Positions 7,100 through 9,407 of a stretch of DNA of 9,407 bases are shown piece after piece (the first letter of the stretch is position 1; each line of letters starts with the position of its first letter). Where the stretch lies: the NCBI GenBank assembly GCA_017647245.1, contig JAGCKY010000140.1:1-9407 (forward strand), in the 5' to 3' direction. The notes under the pieces were generated by a model. It worked only from the letters and a program-made list of their open reading frames with translations, searched no databases and had not been told where the DNA came from. A program made the position numbers and the translations under genes. Source of the stretch: Elusimicrobiaceae bacterium. GTDB taxonomy: Bacteria; Elusimicrobiota; Elusimicrobia; Elusimicrobiales; Elusimicrobiaceae.

Positions 7100-8602
7100 A
7101 TGCGTAAAACAGTTTGGCTGGCGTGTGTGCTTTTGTTGCCGTGGTTGCTAGGGGCGCAAACCGTGTCTTGCCCGGCGGGAGCTGCGTGTCAGCAGATGCC
7201 GCAGTCAAACAACGGATTAGATTCGCTTAAACAAGCTTTTGCCGCATCGGATGTTTCGGGGGCTTATTCCGAATCAGCCGCCAAGGCGCAAGCCCAAGCA
7301 CGGGCCGAAGCACAACAAAAAGCCGCCGCGGAAAAAGCGGCCGCCGAAAAAAGACAAGCCGAGCTAGAAGAAGCGGCCCAGTCTTTGCCCGATTTAAGTG
7401 GTATCGGTATGGTGCCGGCCACATCGTTAGACGTACCGCTTACACCCAATGCCAATTTACCCGGTTTTTCTAATTTAACAAATTCCCAACAAAGCACAGA
7501 CGCGCAGGAAAAACAAGCACAAGACGAATTGGATTATGCCGCGCGTATGATGCAAAGCGGACAGGTTAATTCCGCCGGGCGGGTAATTCCGCAGGCGGCT
7601 TCCCAAGGTGAGGCAGTTCCGTCGGCGGCCGCGGGTAAGCGTCCGTTTGATCCGAGTGATTATCGTCCGGGTGTGCAATGGCAACGCGCCAACAGCACGC
7701 ATTTTATTATCTATAATCAAAAGCGCAATAACGGCATCGGCTCGTCTAATATGAGCATGATATTTGAAAACGCTTACGCCACGTTGCGCCGCAATATCCC
7801 GTGGATGATGGCTGATAAAGTGCGGGTATTTGTGTACCAAGATTATGACAGTTATTTAAAGCACGAACCGAACGCCAAAGAGTGGACGCGTGCGCTGGCT
7901 TATCCGACGCGCGGCGAAATTGTTGTTTATGATGAGCCCGGCAAACAACAGGAACTCAAAGAAGTGTTTACGCACGAGTTGGTACATGTTTTTACGCAAC
8001 AATTTTTTGATAAATACAAAACAGGCCGTCTGATGACCCCCACGTGGCTGGACGAAGGATTGGCCGTTTATATGGAAGATCAAGCGTATAATGGCGCTAA
8101 AGGCGGTCCGTGGGCCAATGATTTACGCCGCGTTACTTTAAAACGCGACCCGAAAAGCCAATCTACCATCGGCAGTTTTGGCTCTACCAAAATGTTTGGC
8201 TCACAGAAAACTACAGCCGGCAACAAACCGGGACACAAAGGCAAAAGCGTGACGCTGATGCCGTTTGACCAATTTATGCAGGAAGGATCGCTGGAATTTA
8301 TGGAAAGCCGCAATAAAACGCAGGCGTGGTATTTACAAGCGTATGCCATGGTGCGTTTTCTGTTAAATCCGTCGGGGAGCATGTCCCCGTCCAACCGTAT
8401 GCAGTTTGAGCAGTTTACCCGTCTGATGGCACAAGGCGAACAAGTGCGCGACCCGTCTACGGGATTTCCGAAGAAAGACGCGCAAGGCAAGCCCGTTTAT
8501 CAAACTTATTCCGCCGAAAAAGCCATGGGCCGCGCGTATCATTACAACAATGCATCTAACTTTGAAGATGCGTTCTGGAGTTGGGCCAATAATATACGTT
8601 AG
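7100..8602 (+). CDS. Exported peptidase MA-like (gluzincin) metalloprotein
   Basis: A 500-aa exported protein with a zinc-metallopeptidase signature. TAGGAG (7088-7093) overlaps the previous stop and precedes ATG 7100. Residues 1-19 form a signal peptide (basic MRK, hydrophobic core, likely cut after LLGA). Two cysteines follow (24 and 30), the only ones in the mature protein; a lipobox is not convincing. Residues about 57-95 are an Ala/Gln/Lys/Glu-rich helix, probably coiled coil, followed by a disordered linker to about 180. The catalytic domain starts near STHFIIYN (199-206). It contains HELVH (292-296) and WLDEGLAVY (316-324), giving zinc ligands His292, His296 and Glu319 with catalytic Glu293, as in peptidase MA-type families such as PF13485. 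Later, YLQAYAMVRFLL (about 413-424) fits the family's following helix. Its substrate is unknown. Its position as the last gene of the pilus operon suggests periplasmic or surface action linked to the filament. Confidence 0.82.
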   Translation: MRKTVWLACVLLLPWLLGAQTVSCPAGAACQQMPQSNNGLDSLKQAFAASDVSGAYSESAAKAQAQARAEAQQKAAAEKAAAEKRQAELEEAAQSLPDLSGIGMVPATSLDVPLTPNANLPGFSNLTNSQQSTDAQEKQAQDELDYAARMMQSGQVNSAGRVIPQAASQGEAVPSAAAGKRPFDPSDYRPGVQWQRANSTHFIIYNQKRNNGIGSSNMSMIFENAYATLRRNIPWMMADKVRVFVYQDYDSYLKHEPNAKEWTRALAYPTRGEIVVYDEPGKQQELKEVFTHELVHVFTQQFFDKYKTGRLMTPTWLDEGLAVYMEDQAYNGAKGGPWANDLRRVTLKRDPKSQSTIGSFGSTKMFGSQKTTAGNKPGHKGKSVTLMPFDQFMQEGSLEFMESRNKTQAWYLQAYAMVRFLLNPSGSMSPSNRMQFEQFTRLMAQGEQVRDPSTGFPKKDAQGKPVYQTYSAEKAMGRAYHYNNASNFEDAFWSWANNIR

Positions 8603-8630
8603 TTTGTTAGGGCATTTGCGGGGTGTTTTG

Positions 8631-8663
8631 CCGTCTGAAATTTGACAAACTCCGTCTAATTTG
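8631..8663 (+). repeat. Imperfect direct repeat with 21-bp period at the -35 region
   Basis: CCGTCTGAAATTTG (8631-8644) recurs as CCGTCTAATTTG (8652-8663), lacking two bases in the middle. The copies begin 21 bp apart, close to two helical turns. One ends in the -35 box and the other ends at the extended -10 TG, so they could be binding sites for a regulator on one face of the DNA (inference). Confidence 0.5.
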
Positions 8664-8670
8664 CTATAAT
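8642..8670 (+). promoter_or_regulatory. Consensus sigma-70-type promoter upstream of terminase genes
   Basis: TTGACA (8642-8647) and TATAAT (8665-8670) are both perfect consensus hexamers separated by exactly 17 bp, with an extended TGC just before the -10. Transcription would start near 8676-8678, about 78 nt before the terminase small-subunit start codon. The intergenic 8603-8754 region has no other convincing promoter. So strong a core promoter next to phage genes is expected to be repressed or otherwise controlled. Confidence 0.88.
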
Positions 8671-8676
8671 ATATTT

Positions 8677-8704
8677 ATACAAACAGTTCTGTTTGTATTT
8701 TTTT
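8677..8704 (+). promoter_or_regulatory. Perfect dyad plus T7 tract at the predicted transcription start (operator and/or terminator)
   Basis: ATACAAACAG (8677-8686) and CTGTTTGTAT (8689-8698) are exact inverted copies around TT, and T7 (8698-8704) follows directly. As DNA, it is a symmetric 22-bp site beginning at the expected transcription start, well placed for a repressor. As RNA, it can form a 9-bp stem with a GUUC loop before a U-run, a plausible intrinsic terminator for transcripts arriving from the pilus operon. A transcript from the promoter just upstream would start with this stem. The sequence does not say which role holds. Confidence 0.65.
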
Positions 8705-8754
8705 GTCCTTCTTTTTGATGTCCCGCTGTCCTTGTGAAACACGAGGAAATTCTT

Positions 8755-9294
8755 ATGAAATCTGATAAACCGGCCACCGCGGGTGTGTCGGAGGTTGTTT
8801 CGCTTTTTCCGGTAGAACAAATGGAAATGCAAACTTCTTCTGTCTGGGCGGGCCAAAAACCCGTTTCCAAGTGCAAAAAAGCCGCTAAAACGGGCGGAAA
8901 AGGCGCGACTGTGCTTACGTATCAGCCGGAGTTTGCGGCGCGACTACTGGCGTTTTTTGACGTGCCGCCTTTTCGCGTGACGGAAGTGCAAAAAAAGGAC
9001 GGCTCTATCGCACTGGTGGAAACCGCATCGGAACTACCTACATTTGCGGCGTTTGCGCGCAGTTTGGGGGTCACGCAAGCGCAGCTGATGAAATGGGAAG
9101 AAACGCACGCAGATTTTGCCGAAGCGGCCAAAAAAGCGCGTGATTTGCAGGGGGATATTTTAATCCAAAACAGTTTGCGCGGGAATTATTCGGCGTCGTT
9201 TGCGGTGTTTACAGCTAAAAACATTTTGGGCTGGACCGACGGAAAAGACGGGCCCGCCGCGCCGCAAACGATAGTCGTGCGTTGGGAGAAATAA
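8755..9294 (+). CDS. terS: Phage terminase small subunit (DNA-packaging protein)
   Basis: Predicted DNA-recognition subunit of a phage packaging motor, 179 aa. ATG 8755 is chosen because GAGGA (8743-8747) lies 7 nt upstream; an in-frame GTG at 8734 lies before that site. Residues 1-52 are a polar, basic, probably disordered tail. The conserved part begins at TYQPEFAARLLAFFDVPPF (55-73), passes through a helix-turn-helix-like segment LPTFAAFARSLGVTQAQLMKWEE (94-116), and ends with ILIQNSLRGNYSASFAVFTAKNILGW (135-160). The order, a PEF helix, then LPT-x-AxFARxxGV, then a W, then a FTAKN-x-LGW ending, is the pattern I know from terminase small-subunit DNA-packaging proteins. The large-subunit start overlaps this stop by one base (TAATG). 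No integrase or lysogeny genes lie on the left side. Confidence 0.85.
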   Translation: MKSDKPATAGVSEVVSLFPVEQMEMQTSSVWAGQKPVSKCKKAAKTGGKGATVLTYQPEFAARLLAFFDVPPFRVTEVQKKDGSIALVETASELPTFAAFARSLGVTQAQLMKWEETHADFAEAAKKARDLQGDILIQNSLRGNYSASFAVFTAKNILGWTDGKDGPAAPQTIVVRWEK

Positions 9295-9407
9295 TGCCGC
9301 GCAAAAAATCTTCCACCGCTTCGGTAATTATTCCCTACAAGCCGCGCTATCCGCAGACGCTCATTCATCCGCAGTTGGAAAGTCACCGCTTTTGTGTGCT
9401 TGTTACG
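9294..9407 (+). CDS. terL: Phage terminase large subunit, N-terminal fragment
   Basis: The first 38 codons of a gene running off the right edge. ATG 9294 overlaps the small-subunit stop (TAATG) and has GGGAGA (9284-9289) in front. After a basic start (MPRKK), the peptide reads IPYKPRYPQTLIHPQLESHR, then FCVLVT to the window end. The pattern Y-x-PRx-Q...IH...HRF-x-V-x-V is what precedes the Walker A-like RRxGKT motif in many terminase large subunits, so the ATPase motif should lie a few residues past the edge. The assignment rests on this short N-terminal pattern and on the neighbour. Confidence 0.75.
   Translation, partial: MPRKKSSTASVIIPYKPRYPQTLIHPQLESHRFCVLVT

Noticed and set aside
7100..7190. 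Peptidase-like protein as a lipoprotein acylated at Cys24 or Cys9
   Set aside because: The -3 residue before Cys24 is Thr and the hydrophobic core ends well before it; Cys9 lies inside the core. A standard signal peptide cut after Ala19 fits better.
8030..8640. Neisseria origin, suggested by uptake-sequence-like 10-mers
   Set aside because: One exact and one near match are too few; six tandem cysteine-rich pilins and the overall gene order do not resemble a Neisseria pilus locus.
1..9407. CRISPR array, tRNA, rRNA or insertion sequence
   Set aside because: No regularly spaced repeats, cloverleaf-like segments, rRNA motifs or transposase-like proteins with terminal repeats were seen on either strand.

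Overview
The window is bacterial. It carries most of a type IV pilus / type II secretion assembly locus, followed by the start of a phage DNA-packaging module, all on the + strand. The six prepilin-like genes in a row, their cysteine-rich C-terminal domains, the moderate GC content and AT-rich spacers with AGGA/GAGG ribosome sites resemble Elusimicrobiota (Elusimicrobium-like gut bacteria). This assignment is from memory of the gene style, not from a search, and is only moderately certain.

Layout. Positions 1-664 hold the C-terminal secretin domain of an outer-membrane channel protein, cut by the left edge. A strong 13-bp hairpin (689-721) separates it from a tightly packed run of nine genes (763-8602) with gaps of 15 nt or less or a 4-nt overlap, so probably one operon. 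These are the assembly ATPase (PilB/GspE type), the inner-membrane platform protein (PilC/GspF type), three GspG/H-like pilins with cysteine-rich heads, then an I-like, a J-like and a K/PilX-like minor pilin in the order known from T2SS/T4P minor-pilin operons. The last gene encodes an exported gluzincin (HExxH...E) metallopeptidase-like protein. The ATPase and platform protein would drive insertion of pilins processed by a prepilin peptidase (not in the window). The I/J/K-like proteins would form a tip or priming complex, and the filament would pass through the secretin. The peptidase is a candidate substrate or surface partner of this machine.

The intergenic region 8603-8754 is the most information-dense non-coding stretch. 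It has a perfect consensus sigma-70-type promoter (TTGACA, 17 bp, TATAAT, with extended TGn), an exact 10+10 bp dyad starting where transcription should begin and running into a T7 tract, and a direct repeat with a 21-bp period flanking the -35 box. It leads into a terminase small-subunit gene (8755-9294) and the first 38 codons of a terminase large-subunit gene (9294 to the right edge). This is the edge of a prophage, a phage remnant or a gene-transfer-agent-like cluster, with no integrase or tRNA on this side within the window.

No RNA genes, CRISPR arrays or insertion sequences were seen. I did not find a clearly undescribed system. The best leads are the regulatory knot at 8630-8704, the peptidase inside the pilus operon, and the K-like pilin with Gln at +5 and a putative Ca2+ loop.
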